A stretch of 64,000 nucleotides of DNA from Cryptomeria japonica (GCF_030272615.1 NC_081409.1:210165190-210229189); one strand, 5' to 3'; counted from the first letter of the stretch, positions 45,691-56,490 are shown. Notes: a model not told the origin generated them from the sequence alone. Translations and numbers: made by a program.

Positions 45691-46172
45691 TAAATAAGAG
45701 ACATCACATCAAACACTCTAGACATTGTTTGTTTGTATTGCATACTCTCTATCTATTTATCACCCTTTAACACTTTCCTCTTCTTTTCTCCAATTTCTCT
45801 CTTCTAGGCAGCTGATGAGCTTGTTTCTATGTCATTCAAGATAATGCCTGCTTGCTTTGTTTTAGGAAATTTTCTTGCACATGACTCTAAAGCTTGTATG
45901 TTCTGCTTCCGTATAGATATAAATTTTAATTCACACTTAGATAATAATTAAATTAAATAATAATTTGTAAAGAAAAAATTTAGTCATTCGATGTTACATA
46001 TTATCTGATGGAAAGATCCTAGACAATTCTTGGAGAAAGGAAACATCATTGATAATAATTTTTTGCAAATAACACTGAATCAAATAAATTAAAATGTTTA
46101 ATACAATTTTTAAAAATAGAACTCATTCAATGCTTTCATTCACCAACGACAAAGTCATTTGACCCACATCAT

Positions 46173-46477
46173 CTCTCACCGTCGAAATTCCAACGACAAC
46201 TAATTAAACATCTGACAAGGATGTTGTATATCCAACGTCACTACCATGTCAGATGGTTGTCGAGGAGCAATCATAACATCCGTTGGAAATCCGACGGAAA
46301 TCCATTGATATAGCCACCATTGGGGGAGTTCATAACAACGTCGGACAACCGACACAAATGGCATCGTTGGAAATCTCGACGATGAGTTTTCGACAGTAAA
46401 GTTTGTCAAAAGCCCAACGTTTGGTCGTCGCAAATCGGACAATTACCCATCGGAAATTAGGCCCAAATGTACTAGTG
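46173..46477 (-). repeat. CACTA right terminal and subterminal repeats
   Basis: About ten CGTCGGA/CGACGA-type motifs in direct and inverted forms (for example 46182, 46256, 46283-46300, 46344, 46376 and 46425 areas), then the terminal repeat ending TAGTG at 46473-46477. Confidence 0.78.
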
Positions 46478-46925
46478 TTTGGCAAAAGCTTGGCACCAAC
46501 CTATCTTTTGGATCGGCCTACCATCCACAAATAGATGGGTAGACCTAAGTGGTTAATAGGAGCTTAGGAAACTTATTAAGGTGCCTTTCCAAGGATTATG
46601 GTCGGACATGGGATCAAGTATTATCACAAGTTGAATATGATTACAATAACACAATTAATAGAACCACAAGAAAGAGTCCTTTTCAAGTGGTCTATGGTCT
46701 TCACCCAAGGGGTATACTGGACCTAAGGGACTTAGGAAATGTAGCAACAAGGAGTGGATATGCTGAAGATTTTTCTCAGTCAATGAAAGAGGTACATGAA
46801 TCAGTCAAGCAAGCATTGATGGAGAACACAAGTAAGATCAAGCAAAAGGTTGATGAGAGAAGGAAGAACCTATAATTCCAAGTAGTTGATCTTGTCATCA
46901 TGCATCTTAACAAGGCAAGGCTATA
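46478..46925 (+). pseudogene. Integrase C-terminal half of chromovirus B
   Basis: Begins with the right copy of TTT and resumes integrase sense at GGCAAAAGCTTGGCACC. The longest open piece (46549-46875) contains VNRSLGNLLRCLSKDYGRTW and SPFQVVYGLHPRGIL. The catalytic Glu codon lies just upstream in a segment with a TAG and a missing GQTE match (GGGTAGACCTAAG), so the Glu is lost. Confidence 0.83.
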
Positions 46926-47331
46926 GCAAGGAGTACCTAACAAGTTGTAGATGAGAAGGTTGGGTCCATATGCCATCCTAGCCAAGTATGGAGAAAATGC
47001 ATACAAGATGGACCTACCTTGTGAAATAGGATTGTCACCAGTTTTCTATATAGCAGACTTAGTTTCTTACAAAGGACCAATTCTAGGTTTAGATTGTAGT
47101 CACTCAGAGGTATCAGATGATGTAAATAACCTTCAAGTACTAGCAAAACCAAGTCCAAAGGCTGAAAAGGTATTGAGTTCAAGGATCGCTAAGAAGACAA
47201 GGCACCAAATTTATTGGGAGCACCTAATCAAGTGGGAGGATATGTATGATGCCGAGGCTACATGAGTTCTTTAGATAAAGTTTAAGAAGTTAGGCATTGA
47301 TCAGAATCTGATCCCCAAAGAGGCGACTTAA
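46926..47331 (+). pseudogene. Integrase C-terminus and chromodomain of chromovirus B
   Basis: A GPY-type segment (RRLGPYAILAKYGENAYKM) is followed by a chromodomain at about 47165-47310: EKVLSSRIAKKTRHQIYWEH, LIKWEDMYDAEAT. The chromodomain stops at 47263-47265, where TGA replaces the TGG of copy A. Better preserved than the copy A domain and the best evidence that both are chromoviruses. Confidence 0.8.
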
Positions 47332-47355
47332 TTTATTTTTTGTTTGGGAGAATGG

Positions 47356-48989
47356 TGCAGGAGCACCTAGGACATAGGCTCATAGTCCTTCTACAATTTT
47401 GGCTTGTACTGACCTTAGCCAAGTCAGGTTTCTAATAAGGACTTCAAGAGGGTCCAAGGTGTGTGTGTAAAGTTTTTTTGAGTCAAGTGTAGACCTCATT
47501 GAGTTAGTTTTCTTTCTAGGTTTGCACTTTGTGAGTAGGTGGTAGTTTGAGTAGGTAAATGGTCTTGTTAATGGTCAAAAGAGGCATAACTTGGTGTGAT
47601 AATTAGAGAGGTTTATAATAGTCTTAGGAATGTTATAAAAAGTCATGAGTAATGACTTGTAATAGGTTTCTTAGGTTGAAAAGACAAAATGTGGAAAGTT
47701 GTAAAAGTTGTCATGACAACTTTGGTCCTAAAAGAGCTTAGCGGTGGAGTTAGGGTTAGCACTTTGAACTAGGGTGCCTCCACACATGGGAAAGACTATT
47801 TAAACCTCCTCTTTCACAATTACCAAGGGTGGAAGTTTGATTTTGTATGAATGACAAACTAAAACTACTCATTCTCGGACTGTTATCATTATTTTTTTCT
47901 TATTTTACATAAAATGTGAATACAAATGAATTGAATCCATTGATCCAGTTTTGTATTGTAGTTCTTTGGTGTGTTCCAGTACTATTTGGTTCACTTAATG
48001 CTTTGTAGATAGTGTGTGTTAGTAATTTCATTGTTTTGCTTCCAAACAGCCAGTTTTGACTTGTAAATAGTAAATTCTTATAAAATGGTTGCCCCATAAA
48101 ATCCCTCTGTGCTACCATCACAGCCTATTGGAACATGGAAGCCAACCCTATGTACAATTTAAATATGTAGGGAGGAGTTGTGTAAGTTAATTTCATCATA
48201 GTTACCATCTTGTTCCAAATGAGTCCAAGAGCAACCCGGCTAGAGAAAACAAGGTGTAAATTGAATGCATATAATAGGGGTGAATACCAAACCTTAACAA
48301 AATCATTTGGGATGGTTCATGAGGTCCATACAAAGTTACAGTTTCAAGGAGAAGCCTTGACAAGTCTTTTAGATGCCCATTTCACAAAGTTGGACAGTCA
48401 CTACCAGTTAAAGGTCTAGAAACCCTAGGAAACCCTCATTTTTGGGTTAGGGCACTGTAAGTCAAGATGGAAGACTTAAAGCAACAAAATATTTTAGGGA
48501 TTTGTGAGTGATTGAAGAAAAATAAACCTTGTGGAGGGGTCTTTTGGACCGATTCCCTCAAAACCCTTGAAAACCGGATTTAGTAGGCCTAATTGGGGCT
48601 CATCCTTGTAGCCCTATTTCTAGGCAAAATTTATGAAATCGGTAAGGAAGATAGTGAATGCGAAACCACAAAAGGACCAAATTGAATTCATTCCATGGTA
48701 AATGCCACCTTCACACCTCTGCAATGACTCACAATAGTATGGGGGTGAAAAGTGAGAAATTGACAAGTTGTTGTTAAGATAGCAAGATTGAGCATATGGG
48801 AAACACATTGAAATGGTAGGGTTCTTAGTCAAACACTTGTTGCAAACACCTTGAGATTGGTAAGGATAAATTCCTAGCAGAGATTGGAAAGGACTTGGGG
48901 GTCTTGGAGTATAGCTAGACCTAGTGAGGTTGGTGGAATTGAGCAACACCAACTAGGTGAAGTGTGAGCAAGCTAGGTCAACCCTATCA
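47356..48989 (+). repeat. Chromovirus LTR 3
   Basis: Begins TGCAGGAGCACCTAGGA after the purine tract TTTGGGAGAATGG and ends ACCCTATCA. TATTTAAA at 47797-47804. It shares diagnostic bases with LTR 2 rather than LTR 1. Confidence 0.9.
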
Positions 48990-49980
48990 TCACCAATACT
49001 AGGTAAATTTTTTTGGAACTAAAAGAATAAGCCTATGATAATCTATCCAAACTTGAATCTCAACTTCTTTTCTTTCTTCAAAGCTTCCAAATTTGTCAGT
49101 AATTAACTCCTTAAAGCTTCAGTGAAGTCATAGTCCACATTTTCCTTAATCATTTGGTATGCAGTGTGAATTGTTGATGCTGGAATACTGTTCATTCTTC
49201 TTGAATAAAAAATTCTATAGCCAATCACCATAGATGCAAATTTAACAGTAGGATTATTTATATCATTCATGGTCATGACTCTTTTATCCCATCTAGATCC
49301 AGTTAACTCCACAACATCATTCTTAGGTATAAACCTAAGCAATGGCACTTCATCGATTGAGCAAAAGTCGGTTACAACATGGATTTATTCCTTAGTGATT
49401 TTGTGAGGTCTTTCCAACCACATAAACTGATCATGAATACGACTCAAAAAAATCTAGCCAACTCATCATCAAAATCATCAATGAAATTGATCACATGATG
49501 AAAACCTTTATCGGCTACACTTCTGAACTATTCTTTCAATATTCTCTATTCATTACATAGAGATTTGTATTGCTCATAAATAACTTCAAATCCCAAGGCT
49601 TCAAGTTTGCAGTGATAAAAGGATCTTACATCCTTTACATGCAAAACACCATTCGGTACACCGAATAGGGCACCGACAGGGTCAGTTTCGATGTTGTTTG
49701 TATTAAGGTCTTGCCCTCTTCGTCACATCAACATGATGAGGTGTATCCATACTACAATTTGCAAAAATTTGAAGCAAAGAGTAAGAGTCACTGATAAATA
49801 CCTCTTCTACTTTAGTGCTAGGGTTTCCGACCATCAAAAACTTTCAATACTCGATCACCGAATCAAACTTCACTTTGATCACCTCAGATTGCTGGTAAAT
49901 GGTCTGAATACTGCTAGCACAAACTTATCTCTTCTTTTCTTTCTTCGCCAAGAGTTCTCAAGATGAAAAGTGACAAATGA
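48990..49980 (-). pseudogene. ORF2 N-terminal domain of the Sirevirus-like element, unrecognised
   Basis: Minus-strand coding sense, with shifts and stops, starts near 49760. DPVGALFGVPNGVLHVKDVR lies near 49640-49690 and DFCSIDEVPLLRFIPKNDVV near 49310-49370. An 81-codon open piece at 49103-49348 follows, containing GSRWDKRVMTMNDINNPTVK and TIHTAYQMIKENVDYDFTEA. The protein is then cut at 48990 by the chromovirus array and continues at 19949. It looks like a folded domain and I know no family for it. The general layout (a conserved core before a long disordered tail) recalls plant transposon-associated proteins, but no motif proves this. Confidence 0.45.
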
Positions 49981-50361
49981 AATTCAACAAGTTCTATTTA
50001 TATGCACTTTAACTACTACAATAAATGCATTTACCGACAAAACCCTAAAATGCCTTAGCAAACTCTAAAGCATACTACCAGTAGCAAAAACTCAATGATA
50101 TTTATGAGTTATGATCCAAAAACACATCAAAACATCAGAATGCATCAGAATATGCAGATTTAATTTATAGTACATCATCCAGGGGTTCAACTCAAGATTT
50201 GATAATAAGCTCACCCCAAGTTGTAGAAACAACTTAGTTTTCCAAAGATGGATTCTCCACATTAGGTGAAGAATCTGATTCCTCATATGGTTTTTCATCA
50301 TCTTCTTCTTCCAGGTCTTATTCATCTCAGCTTTGGTTTCTTCAATATCAACCTTCTTCTT

Positions 50362-51538
50362 TCATTTCTGGTCTGCAGGATGATTCACCAGTTGGTTCTT
50401 CTGTGTTCTGCAAAAGTTGGCAATGTGTCCGGGTTTGTTGCAATGATAGCATGCCATTCCAGATTCTCTCCAAGGTCCTGAGTTGCCTCTACATGTCCTT
50501 CTTCTGTAGTTCATTGCCACATGTCCAAAATTATTGAAAATTGAACAAGTCACATTGACTCTCTTTTCCATCTCATAAGGACTAGACCGGTTAACATAGG
50601 GTCTTTTCCAATTTTTGTTCCTCCGGTCAGTGAAATTCCTTCTCCAGTCACCAGTAAGTCGTGGGTTCATGTGAGGTGTTGGATTGTTTGCTCCATATCT
50701 GCATTGAACTGATCTATTCCCATACATGTTTCATGTAAACCAATAACCTTCAAATCTCCTAGGCACATATCTAGTATTAGATCTATAACCAATATTAGCA
50801 TCAGATCTTCTTCTACAACCATTAGCAGTATGTCCTAGTTTATGATAGTTAAAGAAAACAGGTTTGTAAGCTTTCTTACCGGTAGGCTTCTGAGCCTTAG
50901 GAGTAGTTTTACCTTCATGCATGTTGCTCTTGGTACCGAAAGGTTCTCCCTTCTCAGATGTATCACCTTTCATCCTCTAAGATTGGATCTATTCATCCAG
51001 CATAGAGGAGCTCTTGTTGAATTTATCAAGCTTCTCATTGGCCTCAACAAGTTCAATGTAAGATCTTCATTTCTTTTCATGAGGGTCTCTCTAAGAGACA
51101 TTGCCATTTCATGATCTAACTGTAAGCTTCTTTTTCTTCTTTCTCCTCATGCCAATATTCATACAAAGTTGCATTCTCCTGATTGATCTTAAAGATTTCA
51201 TGCTCTTTATCTTGGATCCGATCCTTAGACTTTCTTCTAGCTTCAAGTTCCTCACTCATCCGGATTGTAAGTGCTTCCATCTCTCTTCTCAGGTTAGTCT
51301 TCTCACCATTCAACTTCTCCACTTCTTCAACTAGTGCATCAATGTTTGCCTCATTTGAAGAATTGTTGTCAGAGATCTCCAATAATTGTTCAGCCAATTC
51401 TTTCATTTTACCTAATGAAGCTTTATACTTGCCTCTTAGGGTTTTTAGCTCATCCTTGGTTTCAACAAGTTCTCTAGCCATCTCTCTATAGCTCATTCCC
51501 TCACCCATATTTTCCTTAGGATTAGAGATCCCTTCCAT
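50362..51538 (-). pseudogene. gag: gag-like ORF of the Sirevirus-like element
   Basis: On the minus strand it begins at MEGISNPKENMGEGMSYREM (51538), 23 bases after the primer site. Residues 20-140 form a predicted coiled coil (long Glu/Lys/Leu heptads). After stops near 51116 and 50970, four tandem zinc-knuckle units follow at 50400-50900: FFNYHKLGHTANGC (first Cys and second Cys lost), a second with a stop, CSIFNNFGHVAMNY (partly lost) and an intact CYHCNKPGHIANFC. Coiled-coil gag with knuckles is described in Sireviruses. The usual copia gag core is not visible, so it may be a shortened gag. Confidence 0.7.
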
Positions 51539-51560
51539 GCAGTTAAGCCTTAAAGAAGTT

Positions 51561-51575
51561 AGGCTTTGATACCAA
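51561..51575 (-). other. Primer-binding site of the Sirevirus-like element
   Basis: The minus strand reads TTGGTATCAAAGCCT, one mismatch from the initiator tRNA-Met complement TGGTATCAGAGC, directly after the LTR end. Confidence 0.82.
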
Positions 51576-51576
51576 T

Positions 51577-52828
51577 TGATGAACTTATAAGGCACTGAGA
51601 GGGGGGGTGAATTAGTGATAGTAAAAACAATACAAATCTGAATATCAATTTTACCAACTTAAAACTCAATAAGCATGTAAGAAATAACATCAAGTATGCA
51701 ATCACCACACAAAGCATAAACCACTTAACACAAGAGTTTATATGTGGAAAACCCAAATGGGAAAAACCACGATGGGAGTTGGTACCCACAAGATTCACTA
51801 GCTACAGTATAGAGATCTGACCGGTTAAGGTCTACAACACCCGGTTAGGGGCACACCCTGTTAGAAGTGTCTAAGCCCGGTTAAGAGCTTTACAAAAAGG
51901 CCTCTGAGGACCAGCCCTGTTAGGAGCTACCCAAGTTACTGGGATTTGAAAACACAAGCTAATGTGTCTCCTAGTTAGAGGATTTAATGATCAGAATTGT
52001 TAGGATCTGACTGCACCCTATTAGGAGTGACCTTGTAAGAGGATTTTCTTGTTGCAACTGTTAGGAAGACAACAAGTACAAATGATCTTAGTATGACACC
52101 TTCTGTTTCTGATAAGATCCACTTCAGAACATTACAACATCACAAAGACTTCATCTCTCAACTCCTCTGATCTTCACACTATTAGAAATACAAAATTTGC
52201 TCATCACATATCACACTATCAAGCTCATGTACATATATCCTTTCATACCTCATCACACAATTGAAATTATCATAAGGTCGGTTAGAACCTTATTTCAATT
52301 TTCTAGGCTCAATGTATCTAGACAATCTTGCATTGTATGCTTTAGTTATGTCGGCCACTGACATAACAAATCCAATTCTATGTCGTTTTACCGATCTTAG
52401 TGAAATTTATCACTACTGGTTAAATGTGTTTCTTGATCTTTGCCTTGTTGATCAAATCTCATTCATCTGATTAAATCTACTCGTGTGGTCATGAAGTAAT
52501 CTTCATCTGATGTTCATCAACGTTGCTACAAAACCACATTCTTTCATCCTTCATGGATTTCATGTATCGGTTGTCGGTGTGAGACTCTGTCAGTCATTTT
52601 ACCGTTTGAGAACTTTTTTCTGATTCTGATGGAATTGCCTTTGTTTACTGGTTAATCTTTACCGGTTGTACTGTATAATATAGATGACAAGAGATTATAG
52701 TTGCCATCAATGACAACATACAAAATAGTCATCATACATAAATCTAATCTCTATGCACAATAGACATATATCGGTTGCATCAAGCAAACACACATTACCG
52801 ATTTAGTACAAATGATCAAATACCAATA
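51577..52828 (-). repeat. 5' LTR of the Sirevirus-like element
   Basis: About 1.25 kb. Its outer 450 bp matches 1-439. On the minus strand it starts TATTGGTATTTGATC (TGTTGGCATTTGATC in the other LTR) and ends ATCA. It contains many CCGGTTA boxes (51820-52030 and 52380-52800). Confidence 0.85.
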
Positions 52829-55800
52829 ATATTGTCATACTTTTTATTGCATATTTCTTGTGTATTGATATTGATAGAAAAAACTATAATTAATTTATTT
52901 CACAAATCTATGTAGCTCTGCTCCCATTATGTTATCTCATTTTTCTGTAAACTATATTACATTTCATGAGCTATTTGTTCATCAAAATTCTTGTTCTATT
53001 TAATTCCAAATGGATTTATATTGTAAAATAATGCAAGTATTTGAAAGATTGCTATGAGATTTTGTTTTATTTTACTATTGTATTCTTGATATTTAGACTC
53101 TAGACTTGAAATTTACTCTTGTTATTTTCTTTTTATATAGATGGTTTTTTTACATGTCCACTATGTTGAATGGGAAACCAGGTTTGTAAATTGAGTCCTT
53201 CATTATAGGTTTCATCCTAAGGATTTTCCCTTACCTTTTTATAGCTGAAAAAAACCATGTTACAATTATAAATGTTGTTTTTATTACGTTCCCCATAAGT
53301 ACATTTTTTATTAGTTGCACATTATCATATAAAAATCCATTAATATATTTCAAAGATATTAAGTTTCCACAGTTCATGACGAATATTATGATAATGGATC
53401 ATGGACTTTGATCTGAAATGTTGATGCTAACAAAATACACACAGTTGAATCTAGAAGCTTATCATAATATCCATTAATATCTTGTCAAGCTTGAAGAAGA
53501 AAATAAAGATGGTCAAAATGAGAGGCAATCTCATTTGGGAAAAATTATGACATATATTGATGGGCCCATAATAGTTTTATTTTGATCTGAGTGAATAAAT
53601 TTTTTAATTATATGTCATGAATAAGGAATCAAAGCATACACAATTCTTTTTCCAAAAACTCATGCGCATAACTATATGGATAATGGAAAGCTCATGCATA
53701 CTGTTTAAAAATTTATTTAAAGGTCCATGAATTTAAATTAATAATTTAATTGCATTCACATTTAAATATCTTTTTGATCAAAGACATATACTTTTTGTCA
53801 TTAGTAATTGTATCACCTTACACATAACTACAAGAGGTGGGCATGGTCTCTTTCCTATAAGTAGAGGTTATGTATGCTTATGCATGATATGATTGGTGGA
53901 CTCAAATTGTGATCTTATATTTAGTAAATCAATATCAATGTGCACTATTGTTGTGTTTGGGCTGAAATATTAATCATCCTTCATTCAATTTTTGATTGTA
54001 AATCTTTCTAAGAAGGCTCACTTTATGGTATAGCTTTTCTATAGGAATGTTGTATTCAATTATTTTCTATATTACTTCATGTGCATGTCATATATTTTTC
54101 AAGTCTCACTATAAATAAGTCATCTTTCTTCACTTCTAATGATTATTGATTTCTATATGCATCAATCTTGCCCCTAACATTCTATTAGCTTTGAAGGAAA
54201 GGGTTTGTAGGTTTGGGGGAGTTGTTTCGTAATTTGATTAACATTGTACTTTAACACTTATATAATATTACCATACAAAAAATGTCATACACAAATGTGG
54301 AAAATAGAAATAATAGATACATGAAACAAAAATAAGGCCTTCATGACATTGTGAATATTTTCCAAATATCCAAACTCCCTTTCAAATAGTGAACCATTTT
54401 ACAAGAATTCTTTTACAATATTGTATTTTTATAACTTAACAATATTTAGAATCATATAAAATTTCAAACATCTTTCCAAACTTCTCATTAAACCATCAAG
54501 TCATCATCCTATCAAGAAACATTGTCAATTCAACACAATACTTTTCCAAGAAAACTTTTTAGCCACCACAAAGTCTCATTTAGAGTTTCCATTTTGAAAT
54601 TTCTTTCATAAATACCTTAAGGTTTCGTTCTAGTTTTCCTTGTTGATTTCTCAAAAAAAAAATCGGTTTCTCTGATCTGACCTCAAGAAGGTGTTTATTC
54701 CCATTTTGATGCATATACAATTAAAAGCACATAGACCACTGCTACAAAGTGCAATACAAAAATGACCTACAATAAGCTTATTAGTCTATGATGTCTCATA
54801 TTACAAAATTTTAAACATAAAATATCAAGATATCAGAAAACATAATTTATCACAAAATAGTCTCAAACTCAAGATCTATTCCTTTTATTAGTTTCCATGT
54901 AAATTTAAAAACATATCAAATTGACATTTTTTTATTTTTGTAATGTTAAAAAAATTGATGTTCTTAAAAAAATATAATTTTATACATATAGTTTTATACT
55001 TGCACGTACACCATTTCATTTTATATTCGAATAAAAATATATTTTTTTTAATGAATACGTGCGTCAATATATATAAACAACAAAAACAAACAAAACTCTG
55101 GCCTGTAATGGACAAAAGTCCAAGCAAAAATAAGACAAGCATTAGCAGGCTGAAACTAATAAAAAATAAAACTTAGAATCACCTGATTGAAATTCAATGT
55201 AGGGCTCTAAACAAACTCCATGCTCACAAACTTACAAACAACAGATCCTGGCCTGCAAAAGAATGGGCAAGCATTAGTAGCAAGTTGTAATTAACAAAAT
55301 ATAAAATTCAGATAGCCCGAATTCAAGATTATGAAATCATGAATCGACTGTATTTCTGCGTGCAAACTTGTGATAGCAAACCATTAGAAAGCGATAAAAT
55401 GCATTAAGTATAATGTCCTTGTTTCTCCAAATTCTTTTTGTCTTGTTGTTTTTGGCTGAAATACTTCTCTTTATTTTTTATTTTCATTTCAGATTTTTTT
55501 TGCTTTCTATCATGCCTACAGTAACACCAAATTAGATTGATTGATATGGGAAAAAACAATAACATAAACTGTCAATCAAATCGAAAAGCAGCTTGAATTT
55601 GACACACCATAGCAACTATCTGGATATTACATATACGCCACGACATAGTAATCACCCAGATTACTTGTTCATTGTTTTACATAATTGATCAGAGGTCCTA
55701 TCTAAATAGTTTTTGCATGTTTCAATTATTAAGAAACAATCAAATTGTCCAATTGTGAAATATGAGTTGTCAGGGCTCGCTATTGTGGGACCAAATAGTA

Positions 55801-56490
55801 GAGTTACCAACAAGTAATCCAAATACAACACCACAAAATTGAAATAGACCAAAAATAAGAATTATTGAAAATCAAAGGTAGGCCCAAGGAGTAGGCCCAA
55901 CAAAACAATATGAGCTTTTTGGGTCAATAAGGGATCGCCCTTTTTCTTTTTTCATACAACTGTTCAAGAAGAAACATCCTTCTCGCGGGAAATAATGGGA
56001 GTTGTGCTAATAGATCCATCAAAAGTAGTAGATGAGTCAAACAAGCAAGCAGTCGAACTTAGAAGAGGAACCTAGCAATCTGATGTAGCCAGTTAAAACA
56101 TAACCAATATAACAAAGAATAATCAGAAATAAACACAAGTCTAGATCAAATGTTCTTCATTATTCCTCTGCAACTCCAACCATTCTGCCATTACAATGAA
56201 AAAGTCCCTATCTTAAACAATCACCAAAAATTTCCTTTTTGGGTAGATTTTTACAAAATCTGAAAATTGTCATTTAAGGAAATTTTCAAATCTATCCCAA
56301 AAATCATGAAATCTTTTATAAATCTAAAAAAAATTCCTACGACACAAAAAAACAACTTTCTAATCTCAAAAAGATTACGAGCTCAAAATTAACTAAAAAA
56401 CCAACTTTCTAAAAAATCGAAAAAGAAAGTAAAAGCTAATTTTGAGGCCTTAGATGAAGGAATCCGGCCCTGAATATTTGAATTTTTGGA
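52829..56490. other. AT-rich sequence without a supportable gene
   Basis: I see no coding domain, RNA gene or transposon end here. Small open frames on both strands (for example 54888-55176 and 55661-55852) are low-complexity or lack motifs. A diverged tandem duplication lies at 55094-55330. Confidence 0.55.
55094..55330 (+). repeat. Diverged tandem duplication of about 150 bp
   Basis: CTCTGGCCTGTAATGGAC...CAAGCATTAGCAG at 55096-55150 recurs as GATCCTGGCCTGCAAAAG...CAAGCATTAGTAG at 55245-55285, each followed by AATAAAA-rich sequence and a GATTGAAATTCAA/CCGAATTCAAG tail. Confidence 0.55.

Larger units (their letters stand above)
43930..46172. repeat. Foldback 3: 1.09 kb inverted repeat of DRM sequence
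   Basis: Arms 43930-45018 and 45083-46172 are inverted copies with a 64-bp spacer. The outer ends are AT-rich (intron-like) and the inner halves carry DRM coding sequence. The arms differ by scattered substitutions and small indels, so they are not a very recent duplication. A transcript across it would fold into a long hairpin. Confidence 0.88.
36726..46477. mobile_element. CACTA-family DNA transposon with captured gene fragments
   Basis: The element begins CACTAATACATTTAGCC and its right end, read on the minus strand, begins CACTAGTACATTTGGGCC; both continue into TTCCGA. The ends are flanked by a 3-bp duplication (TTT), diagnostic of the CACTA superfamily. Subterminal CGTCGGAA-type motifs fill both ends. 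No transposase (TNP2-like) domain is recognised, so it is probably non-autonomous. Its right half carries an antisense PPR fragment and DRM methyltransferase fragments arranged in foldbacks. Confidence 0.9.
19950..48989 (+). mobile_element. Tandem chromovirus array LTR-A-LTR-B-LTR
   Basis: Three LTRs of nearly equal length (1632, 1631 and 1634 bp) frame two related Ty3 internal regions in direct orientation. Copy A contains a copia insertion and copy B a CACTA insertion. Both copies end in a chromodomain, placing them among the chromoviruses. The 5 bp before the first LTR (TGTGG) and after the third (TCACC) do not match. Such arrays come from recombination between LTRs. Confidence 0.85.
1..52828 (-). 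mobile_element. Sirevirus-like LTR element, outermost and interrupted
   Basis: This is a minus-strand LTR retrotransposon whose 5' LTR (51577-52828) matches the left window end (1-439), so the 3' LTR continues outside the window. Directly inside the 5' LTR is a primer-binding site like the initiator-Met type (51561-51575). Inside the 3' LTR are four polypurine tracts, a Sirevirus trait. Host sequence resumes at 48990-51576, 19555-19949 and 440-3049; the intervening blocks are younger insertions. The order is gag-like coiled coil, zinc knuckles, then a long charged second reading frame. I found no protease, integrase or reverse transcriptase in the roughly 5.6 kb of retained internal DNA, so it looks non-autonomous. 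The Sirevirus assignment is inference from the tracts, primer site and gag layout. Confidence 0.75.

Noticed and set aside
42508-46172. A functional DRM methyltransferase gene
   Set aside because: Fragments lack later catalytic motifs, hold stops and frameshifts, and are in inverted pairs; they cannot encode an enzyme.
36726-46477. A CACTA transposase gene
   Set aside because: No TNP2-like conserved region was seen in any frame; the longer open frames are low-complexity or captured fragments.
19950-48989. A simple assembly duplication as the cause of the chromovirus array
   Set aside because: Copies A and B differ by many substitutions and contain different insertions (copia and CACTA), so they are distinct copies.
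54888-55176. Two opposed open frames rich in Phe, Ile and Lys
   Set aside because: They follow from AT-rich composition and shadow each other; no motif or hydrophobic pattern specific to a protein.
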